The notes below the pieces were generated by a model that was given only the letters and a program-made list of their open reading frames with translations, ran no database searches and was not told where the DNA came from. This document shows, piece by piece, positions 31,080-43,190 of a stretch of 64,000 nucleotides of DNA. The first letter of the stretch is position 1. The number at the start of each line of letters is the position of its first letter. The stretch is from Cladorhizidae sp. MBARI D1340-BT2 (taxonomy: Eukaryota > Porifera > Demospongiae > Poecilosclerida > Cladorhizidae): the NCBI GenBank assembly GCA_028752905.1, contig JAQNBH010000004.1, forward strand, positions 37,814,336 through 37,878,335, given 5' to 3'. Both the position numbers and the translations under genes were made by a program.

Positions 31080-32770
31080 CTCCACAATTTTCATGACTAA
31101 AAGTCAGACTAGCACTTTTGAGCTATTATACATAAAAATATGAATGGAAAAGTTCCAGCTCAACATTTTTCTTCCACCCCCCTCCCCAACCAAATATTCT
31201 GTATGAAACCCAATTGGTAGCATGGGGCAATGTATGTGCACTCCAAAACAACCAAAAATGGCACACTTCATAGGTGGAAAAAACAGTTTGATACCAATCT
31301 GCCCAATGTTGCATGCAGGGATACCACTCTGACTTTAAAGGCAAGAATAAAGAACTTTTTAAAGTTTATGACTTTGTAGTCCATAGATTTTTCACACTTA
31401 ACTGTATAAATATATATATATAGCTAAAAAGTCTGTGTGCCTTCTTTTGATACTAAAATGTTGCATATAGTATAAACCACTCCAAAAATACATGCAGCCA
31501 AAGTTGGGTTACGTCAAAATATGAGTGTCTAATTCTGTGTAGATTGTGGCTCCTTTTTGGAAACGCTAGGCAGCTTAAGATGGTACGTGTCGTGTGTGGC
31601 TGCTAAGTATGCTAACCATAATATAGTGCTTGCCAGCATAACCGACCAATTTTTCAAATTTAGAATAACAAATAATATTAATTTGGAGGGGAGCTCAGCC
31701 ACCTCAGACTCCCCCCCCCCTCCCCACCCCCCAGGATCCAGCCCTGGTTCACCTTGAGCCCTCAGGTCATTCAGAACACTTCAATGGACAGCCCCTCGTT
31801 GCCCACTGGCCAAATAACCAGAGAAAAAGGTGTGAGACTCCAAGGGTAAATCTGATGCTCTTTTTCCATTCAATATGCCACCCAGTGATCTCCCCACCAC
31901 CGACCCATCCAAGTAGTTTGTTGCACCCCTCCAAATTCCATCACTTAAATCTGGCTACTTGATTTTGACCTGTAGACTATCGGTACTCTTTCTTCCTAAT
32001 CACTGTCACCACTCACTGTTGACCAAAGTGAGGGTATGGTAGTGCTGAAGTCATAGAGATAGGGAGGGGGGTGTGGGTGAAGGAGTGAGAAGAACATGCA
32101 TCGAGGATAAAGGGATCGAAGTAATGGAGACGAAGAAAGAGGAGGGATAAAATAAAGGGATGGAGATAGAATGGGGAGGGAGGGGGGTTAAAAGGAGTAG
32201 ATAATTGGAACAAGAAAAGTAGCAGGCAAGATCATTGCGACTAAAAAAAAATAGGATTTTTTTTTTGAGTATTCAAGCTTGCAACAAGTACTCACTTGTG
32301 GATAATCTTAAAAGCAACAACAACGACAAAACTAAAATCGAAGCTTTCCAAAAGGCGTGTAGAATAAAACTATTACCTTACAGAGCTCATTGTCATCAGA
32401 CAAGCTATAACACTGAAAGCATTATCTATGAGCAAAACCTTGTCGTTCAAGTGGTTGTATAGTTCAACCTCCCTCAGCCGCCCAACGGAATTACTCAGGT
32501 CTCTGTGACATCTCTCTAGGCGCTAAATCAGGCGCGAGCGTGTGAGATGTGCACGAAAAGAAAGAGACCCCAATAAAAAAGCACCAGTGAACTTTTTTTT
32601 TTTAAAGGTATACAAAGAGTGTAAACGGTTTGGAAACCTCATCTAATTCGTCCTTTGGTTCAAGAACTCCATACAAGAACAAGCAACCACCCTTAGTTTG
32701 AGTCAGCTGGTCGGTCATCTTCAGAAACCTCCTAGTTGCTTTTTTGAAGTAAAACGTCGTCCAACTGTAC
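31080..32770. other. Intergenic, low-complexity patches only
   Basis: Contains a C-rich tract (31711-31731) and a purine-rich tract (32030-32200), otherwise AT-rich unique DNA. No gene or RNA recognised. Confidence 0.5.
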
Positions 32771-32786
32771 TGTTAGCGCGCGCGCA

Positions 32787-32913
32787 CTTGCTCCCCCCAC
32801 ACATACAGACTTGGGTCAGACACTTGCTCCCCCCACACATACAGACTTGGGTCAGACACTTGCTCCCCCCACACATACAGACTTGGGTCAGACACTTGCT
32901 CCCCCCACACTCT
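32787..32913. repeat. 36-bp minisatellite, 3.5 copies
   Basis: The unit is ACTTGCTCCCCCCACACATA plus CAGACTTGGGTCAGAC. The copies are identical, so they are recent or homogenised. Both strands are open (36 is a multiple of three) but with no domain meaning. Confidence 0.95.
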
Positions 32914-33724
32914 TGGACCATAACTTCTGGCCCGGAGACAATGTACGATGACCGGCGTTCTAAATCTAAGGACGATAGCGAGAGGACCATTACTTAGGCC
33001 ACTCCAACAAGATTCATTGGTTCTCATCACCCTCCCTCCTATTCAGATGATGCCCTCATGAATTTCCCCATTATTTAACATTTCTAGGTCAAAGCCCATT
33101 ATTTGACCTCTAGCACCAATTTTTTGTGGTTTCCTGTGTAGCACGGAACATGATGTCCTGATGTCATTAAATTGTGTGAAGCTGAGTTTCTCAATGGTGT
33201 TACAGTGATTTGGGGCTCAGTGTCTAGAAAGTGAACTGGATGGACTCATGTTCACATGGTGGATAGGCACTTGAAGATCTTGCTCTGTCTGATCCATTGA
33301 ATGAGGTCTAAACCAGTGAGAAGCTATACTAATAATCCTATTTATATCTACTGTGCTACTGCCATTATGGGAACAGACTCAGTTAAATTATCTACAGTGC
33401 AGCGACTGTAAAAAGCCCAAAAAATACAAAGAAAATCTTCTATCTACACTCCCAGTAACTGTTTTTTTAATTTTTATGCATCACATTATATTATGATATT
33501 GGTTGTTTTTTTATCTACAAAAAAAAAAAAAAATTAAAAATTAAAAATTAAAAAAAAATTAAAAAAATTATAATAATAAAATTATAATAAAATAAAAATA
33601 TATATTACATTTGTGTGGTTTGTGGTTTTAATAATGTAATAGCCCGCCCGCCCGCCTGCATCCTGTTTATGTCTCCTGAAGTGATGAGAACCAATGAATC
33701 TTATTGGAGTGGCCTTATCATAAC

Positions 33725-34950
33725 CACACCACACTCATCATCAACAGGTATGCAGGGCTGGAGCTACCTGGTTGCTGGGTCTCCACCCTCGGGACTAGGC
33801 ACAGGACACCACACTCATCATCAACAGGGATGCAGCTACCTGGTTGCTGGGTCTCCACCCTCAGGACTAGGCACAGGACACCACACTCATCATCAACAGG
33901 GATGCAGCTTCCTGGTTGCTGGGTCTCCACCCTCAGGACTAGGCACAGGACACCACACTCATCATCAACAGGGATGCAGCTACCTGGTTGCTGGGTCTCC
34001 ACCCTCAGGACTAGGCACAGGACACCACACTCATCATCAACAGGGATGCAGGGCTGGAGCTACCTGGTTGCTGGGTCTCCACCTTCAGACTAGGTACAGG
34101 ACACCACACTCATCATCAACAGGGATGCAGGGCTGGAGCTACCTGGTTGCTGGGTCTCCACCCTCAGGACTAGGCACAGGACACCACACTCATCATCAAC
34201 AGGGATGCAGCTACCTGGTTGCTGGGTCTCCACCCTCAGGACTAGGCACAGGACACCACACTCATCATCAACAGGGATGCAGGGCTGGAGCTACCTGGGA
34301 CTAGGCACAGGACACCACACTCATCATCAACAGGGATGCAGGGCTGGAGCTACCTGGTTGCTGGGTCTCCACCTTCAGACTAGGCACAGGACACCACACT
34401 CATCATCAACAGGGATGCAGCTACCTGGTTGCTGGGTCTCCACCTTCAGACTAGGTACAGGACACCACACTCATCATCAACAGGGATGCAGGGCTGGAGC
34501 TACATGGTTGCTGGGTCTCCACCTTCAGACTAGGTACAGGACACCACACTCATCATCAACAGGGATGCAGGGCTGGAGCTACCTGGTTGCTGGGTCTCCA
34601 CCTTCAGACTAGGTACAGGACACCACACTCATCATCAACAGGGATGCAGGGCTGGAGCTACCTGGTTTCTGGGTCTCCACCCTCAGGACTAGGCACAGGA
34701 CACCACACTCATCATCAACAGGGATGCAGGGCTGGAGCTACCTGGTTGCTGGGTCTCCACCTTCAGACTAGGTACAGGACACCACACTCATCATCAACAG
34801 GGATGCAGGGCTGGAGCTACCTGGTTTCTGGGTCTCCACCCTCAGGACTAGGCACAGGACACCACACTCATCATCAACAGGGATGCAGGGCTGGAGCTAC
34901 CTGGTTGCTGGGTCTCCACCATCAAGACTAAGCACAGGACACCACACCCA
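33725..34950. repeat. 72/80-bp minisatellite, about 16 copies
   Basis: The unit ACCACACTCATCATCAACAG plus GGATGCAG..CTACCTGGTTGCTGGGTCTC exists in a 72-bp form and an 80-bp form with an extra GGCTGGAG. Forms alternate irregularly. Long open frames here are a by-product of repetition. Confidence 0.95.
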
Positions 34951-34959
34951 TCATCAGGA

Positions 34960-36280
34960 CACCACCCCATCATCAGGATACCATGCCCATCATCAACTGT
35001 CTGATCTGTTGTGACATTTCTGCACTGCAGCAATCAGACACGTTATGGGTCATGTGCACCTCGTGTGACCTCTTTGGTGCGTGTGTTAGCTAGTCGACTC
35101 TCCTCGTCCCATTCTGAAGAAAATATGTTTTAGTCTCAACTTTAGCTTTTTAATCTTTTCTGAGATCTGAGCTGATGAGATGACAAATTTAACACTTTAA
35201 AAGAGAAAATAGTTGACGACTGTTCAGGAACCCTGGTCTGTATCAGGGACCATAGCCCCTATCTTAACAAGGTTGGGAGGCGACGCCATCTGCACCCCCC
35301 CCCCTCTAAGTGGACCAATGGGCTGTTATCTCGGAGGCCTCGGAGTGATGCCTTGTCCTGGTGTTGGGTCATAAAGAAGTCACATGATGGAGACTCCAAC
35401 AAACAGCTGAAAGTTTGTACTATTTGCTTTAATCAGTGCTTAACAAGCTAACCTAATGTTACCTAATGTTACATAGTCAGGCTTTCCATTTGCCTGGGAG
35501 GAGTGTGTTCCCGAAGTGATCTACTGGGTCCAACAAGGCAACATCTTGTCTATGGAAAGATGGAAGGACCAGCAATGAGTGGAGCTCCTTGATACTGCTC
35601 CCCTCCTACCCTCCCAATGCAACAGTTTTAACTATCAAAAGAGAGCACACGGGGACAGCTATCTTTTGAGCTATGTACATATCAAGTTTCATAGAGTGAA
35701 GTGTGCTGTATTTATATGGAGCTCCAAAGTCAGAACCACAAGTTTTTCCATAAATCAAGCATGCCAATGCCTGTGTTTGTCAGAGTGATATCTATATTCA
35801 AACCAACAAGAACACTTCATAAACCATGAACGCTTCATAAACCATGATCGCATACGCCACTCTTCATCATCTGTTTCCATATCAATAAAGACAATGCTCG
35901 GCTAATCATGATATTATAGTTTGCATCAGTAGATGGTTCCAAATGATGCTTTCCTGTGTAAGGAAGATTTATTAAGTCCATATTCAAAATCAACATGCAG
36001 CTAATCTTGGCTCTAAATTCTTGGTTCTCTCCGGGGGTTTTTTTTGTTATTTTTTAATTTTTTAATCTTGTCATTAATTAGTATTTTGATGTGGGAGATG
36101 ACATGTCTTCTTGATTGCTTAGCTCTCCACAAGGATGCTCTGCTCTCAGAGCTCACACTATCCATAACAAATGATGGCCCACTAGGTAGGAGGAAATCAA
36201 AGGAGATATATGCTGTTTGAAACAGATTCTGCAAATTTTGTCGATTTTCACAGAAAAATGAAGTGTTTACAAACTAGTTC
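34960..36280. other. No gene recognised
   Basis: Unique, mildly AT-rich DNA between two tandem arrays. Nothing supports an ORF. Confidence 0.5.
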
Positions 36281-36366
36281 CATCAAACCTCCTTCCCAAA
36301 TTCACCCATCCCCTAAAAATCTACTCCCTCTTCCACCCTCAACCCCCTCCACCTTCCAAACTACAT

Positions 36367-39300
36367 TCTCCCTCTAACTCTCCCTCTTCCCTCCTCTACT
36401 TCCTAACTCTCCTCTTCCCTCCTCTACTTCCTAACTCTCCTCTTCCTTCCTCTACTTCCTAACTCTCCTCTTCCCTCCTCTACTTCCTAACTCTCCTCTT
36501 CCCTCCTCTACTTCCTAACTCTCTTCTTCCCTCCTCTACTTCCTAACTCTCTTCTTCCCTCCTCTACTTCCTAACTCTCTTCTTCCCTCCTCTACTTCCT
36601 TACTCTCCTCTTCCCTCCTCTACTTCCTAACTCTCCTCTTCCCTCCTCTACTTCCTAACTCTCCTCTTCCCTCCTCTACTTCCTAACTCTCCTCTTCCCT
36701 CCTCTACTTCCTAACTCTCTTCTTCCCTCCTCTACTTCCTAACTCTCCTCTTCCCTCCTCTACTTCCTAACTCTCCTCTTCCCTCCTCTACTTCCTAACT
36801 CTCCCTCTTCCCTCCTCTACTTTCTAACTCTCTTCTTCCCTCCTCTACTTCCTAACTCTCCTCTTCCCTCCTCTACTTCCTAACTCTCCTCTTCCTTCCT
36901 CTACTTCCTAACTCTCCTCTTCCCTCCTCTACTTCCTAACTCTCCTCTTCCCTCCTCTACTTCCTAACTCTCTTCTTCCCTCCTCTACTTCCTAACTCTC
37001 TTCTTCCCTCCTCTACTTCCTAACTCTCCTCTTCCCTCCTCTACTTCCTAACTCTCTTCTTCCCTCCTCTACTTCCTAACTCTCCTCTTCCCTCCTCTAC
37101 TTCCTAACTCTCCTCTTCCCTCCTCTACTTCCTAACTCTCCTCTTCCCTCCTCTACTTCCTAACTCTCCTCTTCCCTCCTCTACTTCCTAACTCTCTTCT
37201 TCCCTCCTCTACTTCCTAACTCTCCTCTTCCCTCCTCTACTTCCTAACTCTCCTCTTCCCTCCTCTACTTCCTAACTCTCCCTCTTCCCTCCTCTACTTT
37301 CTAACTCTCTTCTTCCCTCCTCTACTTCCTAACTCTCCTCTTCCCTCCTCTACTTCCTAACTCTCCTCTTCCTTCCTCTACTTCCTAACTCTCCTCTTCC
37401 CTCCTCTACTTCCTAACTCTCATCTTCCCTCCTCTACTTCCTAACTCTCCCTCTTCCCTCCTCTACTCTCTTCTTCCCTCCTCTACTTCCTAACTCTTCT
37501 CTTCCCTCCTCTACTTCCTAACTCTCCTCTTCCCTCCTCTACTTCCTAACTCTCCCTCTTCCCTCCTCTACTTTCTAACTCTCTTCTTCCCTCCTCTACT
37601 TCCTAACTCTCCTCTTCCCTCCTCTACTTCTTAACTCTCCTCTTCTCTCCTCTACTTCCTAACTCTCCTCTTCCCTCCTCTAATTCCTAACTCTCCTCTT
37701 CCCTCCTCTACTTCCTAACTCTCCTCTTCTCTCCTCTACTTCCTAACTCTCCCCTTCCCTCCTCTACTTCCTAACTCTCCTCTTCCCTCCTCTACTTCCT
37801 AACTCTCCTCTTCTCTCCTCTAATTCCTAACTCTCCTCTTCCCTCCTCTACTTCCTAACTCTCTTCTTCCCTCCTCTACTTCCTACTTCCTAACTCTCCT
37901 CTTCCCTCCTCTACTTCCTAACTCTCCTCTTCCCTCCTCTACTTCCTAACTCTCCTCTTCCCGCCTCTACTTCCTAACTCTCTTCTTCCCTCCTCTACTT
38001 CCTAACTCTCCTCTTCCCTCCTCTACTTCCTAACTCTCCTCTTCCCTCCTCTACTTCCTAACTCTCTTCTTCCCTCCTCTACTTCCTAACTCTCTTCTTC
38101 CCTCCTCTACTTCCTAACTCTCCTCTTCCCTCCTCTACTTCCTAACTCTCCTCTTCCCTCCTCTACTTCCTAACTCTCCTCTTTCCTCCTCTACTTCCTA
38201 ACTCTCCTCTTCCCTCCTCTACTTCCTAACTCTCCTCTTCCATCCTCTACTTCCTAACTCTCTTCTTCCCTCCTCTACTTCCTAACTCTCCTCTTCCCTC
38301 CTCTACTTCCTAACTCTCCTCTTCCCTCCTCTACTTCCTAACTCTCCTCTTCCCTCCTCTACTTCCTAACTCTCCTCTTCCCTCCTCTACTTCCTAACTC
38401 TCTTCTTCCCTCCTCTACTTCCTAACTCTCCTCTTCCCTCCTCTACTTCCTAACTCTCCTCTTCCCTCCTCTACTTCCTAACTCTCCCTCTTCCCTCCTC
38501 TACTTTCTAACTCTCTTCTTCCCTCCTCTACTTCCTAACTCTCCTCTTCCCTCCTCTACTTCCTAACTCTGCTCTTCCTTCCTCTACTTCCTAACTCTCC
38601 TCTTCCCTCCTCTACTTCCTAACTCTCCTCTTCCCTCCTCTACTTCCTAACTCTCTTCTTCCCTCCTCTACTTCCTAACTCTCTTCTTCCCTCCTCTACT
38701 TCCTAACTCTCCTCTTCCCTCCTCTACTTCCTAACTCTCTTCTTCCCTCCTCTACTTCCTAACTCTCCTCTTCCCTCCTCTACTTCCTAACTCTCCTCTT
38801 CCCTCCTCTACTTCCTAACTCTCCTCTTCCCTCCTCTACTTCCTAACTCTCCTCTTCCCTCCTCTACTTCCTAACTCTCTTCTTCCCTCCTCTACTTCCT
38901 AACTCTCCTCTTCCCTCCTCTACTTCCTAACTCTCCTCTTCCCTCCTCTACTTCCTAACTCTCCCTCTTCCCTCCTCTACTTTCTAACTCTCTTCTTCCC
39001 TCCTCTACTTCCTAACTCTCCTCTTCCCTCCTCTACTTCCTAACTCTCCTCTTCCTTCCTCTACTTCCTAACTCTCCTCTTCCCTCCTCTACTTCCTAAC
39101 TCTCCTCTTCCCTCCTCTACTTCCTAACTCTCCCTCTTCCCTCCTCTACTCTCTTCTTCCCTCCTCTACTTCCTAACTCTTCTCTTCCCTCCTATACTTC
39201 CTAACTCTCCTCTTCCCTCCTCTACTTCCTAACTCTCCCCTACTTTCTAACTCTCTTCTTCCCTCCTCTACTTCCTAACTCTCCTCTTCCCTCCTCTACT

Positions 39301-40087
39301 TCTTAACTCTCCTCTTCTCTCCTCTACTTCCTAACTCTCCTCTTCCCTCCTCTAATTCCTAACTCTCCTCTTCCCTCCTCTACTTCCTAACTCTCCTCTT
39401 CTCTCCTCTACTTCCTAACTCTCCCCTTCCCTCCTCTACTTCCTAACTCTCCTCTTCCCTCCTCTACTTCCTAACTCTCCTCTTCTCTCCTCTAATTCCT
39501 AACTCTCCTCTTCCCTCCTCTACTTCCTAACTCTCTTCTTCCCTCCTCTACTTCCTACTTCCTAACTCTCCTCTTCCCTCCTCTACTTCCTAACTCTCCT
39601 CTTCCCTCCTCTACTTCCTAACTCTCCTCTTCCCGCCTCTACTTCCTAACTCTCTTCTTCCCTCCTCTACTTCCTAACTCTCCTCTTCCCTCCTCTACTT
39701 CCTAACTCTCCTCTTCCCTCCTCTACTTCCTAACTCTCTTCTTCCCTCCTCTACTTCCTAACTCTCTTCTTCCCTCCTCTACTTCCTAACTCTCCTCTTC
39801 CCTCCTCTACTTCCTAACTCTCCTCTTCCCTCCTCTACTTCCTAACTCTCCTCTTCCCTCCTCTACTTCCTAACTCTCTTCTTCCCTCCTCTACTTCCTA
39901 ACTCTCCTCTTCCCTCCTCTACTTCCTAACTCTCCTCTTTCCTCCTCTACTTCCTAACTCTCCTCTTCCCTCCTCTACTTCCTAACTCTCCTCTTCCCTC
40001 CTCTACTTCCTAACTCTCTTCTTCCCTCCTCTACTTCCTAACTCTCCTCTTCCCTCCTCTACTTCCTAACTCTCCTCTTCCCTCCTT
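36367..40087. repeat. 28-bp polypyrimidine satellite, about 133 copies, with higher-order structure
   Basis: The unit is CTCTTCCCTCCTCTACTTCC plus TAACTCTC, almost pure pyrimidine on the plus strand. Marker variants recur at a fixed distance: TTCCCGCCTC at about 37958 and 39630, and the doubled CTACTTCCTACTTCC at 37877 and 39549, both 1,672 bp apart, giving a higher-order unit of about 1.67 kb. A variant CTCCCTCTTCC..CTTTCTAAC also recurs about 480 bp apart (36800/37280, 38483/38963). Confidence 0.95.
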
Positions 40088-40249
40088 CTTAACTTGCCAC
40101 TTTTTGTAGTCAATTAACCTTTGACCTATAACCTTTGACCTATAAACTTTCAATATGTGAATTAATTATAAGCAAAGAAAAGGGAAAGTGTTAATTAGTT
40201 ATAGTCTACTGCGAGCTTAGCTTTGAGAAGTGAACTGGATGGCCTTTAA

Positions 40250-40934
40250 GGAGGGGCTTCACCCCAAGACTGGCTAAAAACGTTGTTGACTTTTGACTGC
40301 CCATAACTTTTTTTATAATTGGTTTGTGTAGATAATTTTATGCTCAAATTGTTGCTTGTTCTATGTGCTTTCCAATGATATATAAAATATCTCTAGAGGC
40401 ATGTTTTGTCAGAAGATGCATGCAGAAACATCCAAGGCAGGGACCCTCCTCCGTTTGGCAGACCCCCACAACTCATTAAAAAAAATCAAAAGCTGTAAAT
40501 TGGTTTGTGCCTTGTCGTAGCTAACAGGAGCGAAACCAAATTGCAATAACTAAAGTGTTTGTTGAATGGCAACGGTGCCATGTGCTAAAAATCAAAATTT
40601 TAGCGAGTAATCAAATACATCTTTATTTATTGCAATTTGGTTTCACTCCAATCACAGCTGTTAGCTATGACAAGCCACAAACCAATTTACAGCTTTTGAT
40701 TTTTTTTAATGAGTTGTGGGGGTCTGCCAAACGGAGGAGGGTCCCTGCCTTGGATGTTTCTGCATGCATCTTCTGACAAAACATGCCTCTAGAGATATTT
40801 TATATATCATTGGAAAGCACATAGAACAAGCAACAATTTGAGCTAAAATTATCTACACAAATCAATTATAAAAAAAGTTATGGGCAGTCAAAAAGTCAAC
40901 AACGTTTTTAGCCAGTCTTGGGTGAAGCCCCTCC
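40250..40934. mobile_element. 0.69-kb palindromic element flanked by TTAA
   Basis: GGAGGGGCTTCACCC at 40250 returns as the reverse complement at 40920-40934. The arms (about 40250-40550 and 40627-40934) match over roughly 300 bp each with few differences, around a spacer of about 75 bp. TTAA flanks both ends (40246-40249 and 40935-40938). TTAA targets are typical of piggyBac-type transposition, but the end sequence is not the usual CCC-type piggyBac terminus. No coding capacity. Confidence 0.8.
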
Positions 40935-40939
40935 TTAAG

Positions 40940-41185
40940 GCGGGTTCACAATATGACGGAATGCAATCTGTTCCGGTGAATCCATTTCCATTGCTCTGGA
41001 TACAGTAGTTCACAATATTGCTGTTGAATCTGCCGCATTTGAACCTTGAACCGAACTACAATGGATAACAGTACTAGAAGTGAAGAATTTGATTTGATTA
41101 TTCTATTGTCTATCAGTGAGGGCTTCTGGCTTCTCAGACCTCTGACATGTCTCTTTATTCTCTGCTTATCTCCTGGATGCCACTA
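40940..41185. other. Unassigned spacer
   Basis: Unique sequence between the palindromic element and the 34-bp satellite; nothing recognised. Confidence 0.45.
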
Positions 41186-41187
41186 GC

Positions 41188-42262
41188 CCGCCCCCTCACA
41201 TGGCATTGAGTTGCTACTAGCCCGCCCCCTGACATGGCATTGAGTTGCTACTAGCTCGCCCCCTGACATGGCATTGAGTTGCTACTAGCCCGCCCCCTGA
41301 TATGGCATTGAGTTGCCACTAGCCCGCCCCCTGACATGGCATTGAGTTGCTACTAGCTCGCCCCCTGATATGGCATTGAGTTGCTACTAGCCCGCCCCCT
41401 GACATGGCATTGAGTTGCTACTAGCCCGCCCCCTTACATGGCATTGAGTTGCTACTAGCCCGCCCCCTGACATGGCATTGAGTTGCTACTAGCCCGCCCC
41501 CTGACATGGCATTGAGTTGCTACTAGCCTGCCCCCTGACCTGGCATTGAGTTGCTACTAGCCCGCCCCCTGACATGGCATTGAGTTGCTACTAGCCCGCC
41601 CCCTGACATGGCATTGAGTTGCTACTAGCCTGCCCCCTGACATGACATTGAGTTGCTACTAGCCCGCCCCCTGACATGGCATTGAGTTGCTACTAGCCCG
41701 CCCCCTGACATGGCATTGAGTTGCTACTAGCCCGCCCCCTTACATGGCATTGAGTTGCTACTAGCCCGCCCCCTGACATGGCATTGAGTTGCTACTAGCC
41801 CGCCCCCTGACATGGCATTGAGTTGCTACTAGCCCGCCCCCTTACATGGCATTGAGTTGCTACTAGCCCGCCCACTGACATGGCATTGAGTTGCTACTAG
41901 CCCGCCCCCTGACATGGCATTGAGTTGCTACTAGCCCGCCCCCTGACATGGCATTGAGTTGCTACTAGCCCGCCCCCTGACATGGCATTGAGTTGCTACT
42001 AGCCCGCCCCCTTACATGGCATTGAGTTGCTACTAGCCCGCCCCCTGACATGGCATTGAGTTGCTACTAGCCCGCCCCCTTACATGGCATTGAGTTGCTA
42101 CTAGCCCGCCCCCTGACATGGCATTGAGTTGCTACTAGCCCGCCCCCTGACATGGCATTGAGTTGCTACTAGCCCGCCCCCTGACATGGCATTGAGTTGC
42201 TACTAGCCCGCCCCCTGACATGGCATTGAGTTGCTAATAGCCCGCCCCCTGACATAGCATTG
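41188..42262. repeat. 34-bp satellite, about 32 copies
   Basis: The unit is GACATGGCATTGAGTTGCTA plus CTAGCCCGCCCCCT, with a few point variants (TTACATGG, CTCGCC, CTGCCC). Confidence 0.97.
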
Positions 42263-42534
42263 AACCTATCTTTATATACAGTATGTGGAAGGGATAAGTG
42301 TTTATGATCCTTCTATCTATCTTCTCTTCCAACAGCAGAGCGAGTATCATAATCTACTACATGAAATGAGACCATCTGAGCCTAATAAATATTCTACTAG
42401 CTCTGGATGAGTTGATATCTGCACTGACATTTCCAGCCTAGAAAGATATTGCTCTAGCGTATTGTAATATGCAATCTATGAAAGATAAATAACTGCATCA
42501 CTAGCTGAAATATTTATATAGCTGGTAATAGCTA

Positions 42535-42785
42535 GCTAGTTACATGTACAGGCACTTGCGCCCAGGTATTTATATAGCTGGTAATACTAGCTAATTACCT
42601 GGACAACCACTTCCTCCCAGGTATTTATATAGCTGGTAATACTAGCTAATTACCTGGACAACCACTTCCTCCCAGGTATTTATATAGCTGGTAATACAAG
42701 CTAATTACCTGGACAGTCCCAGGTATTTATATAGCTGGTAATACTAGCTAATTACCTGGACAACCACTTCCTCCCAGGTATTTTC
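42535..42785. repeat. 55-bp minisatellite, about 4.5 copies
   Basis: The unit is AGGTATTTATATAGCTGGTA plus ATACTAGCTAATTACCTGGACAACC; one copy is shortened near 42715. Confidence 0.9.
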
Positions 42786-42789
42786 TTTC

Positions 42790-43190
42790 TTCCTGAGGTC
42801 TCTATGGCATTCGGCTGAGAGAGATTAGGAAAGGTCCTCACTACTCTAATAAGCTTGGCTTTTCATTGGAAAAGTGCAGAGTTCAACTCGTGATATGTTC
42901 AAGGATTCTGATCCATCCGACACAGCAGATTAGATGCAATAGTTGAATCAAATCCTACTTTTGCATTTGGTATCCATTCCATTCCCTCAGTTCCGTTATC
43001 CATTGCATTACCCGTTCACCAGCACAACTAATCAGAATGGTGCAATGCATGCACTGATTATATTGAGCACCAGCCTTTAAGGCACTGAGATATATATACA
43101 TGTATACTCCGCTGAGAAATCCTCCACCATCATAGAGGACCAACCGTAGAAAGTATTTGTGGACCCATTTCCCATCGAAGAAACAATGAC
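42790..43190. other. Unassigned spacer
   Basis: Unique sequence between the 55-bp and 43-bp arrays; no gene recognised. Confidence 0.45.

Noticed and set aside
33615..34931. Repetitive open frames (GWSYLVAGSPPSG repeats)
   Set aside because: The 72/80-bp minisatellite is open in several frames and both strands; no domain and unit length alternates.
40555..40776. 73-codon plus frame
   Set aside because: It spans the loop and arm of the palindromic element; no coding signal.
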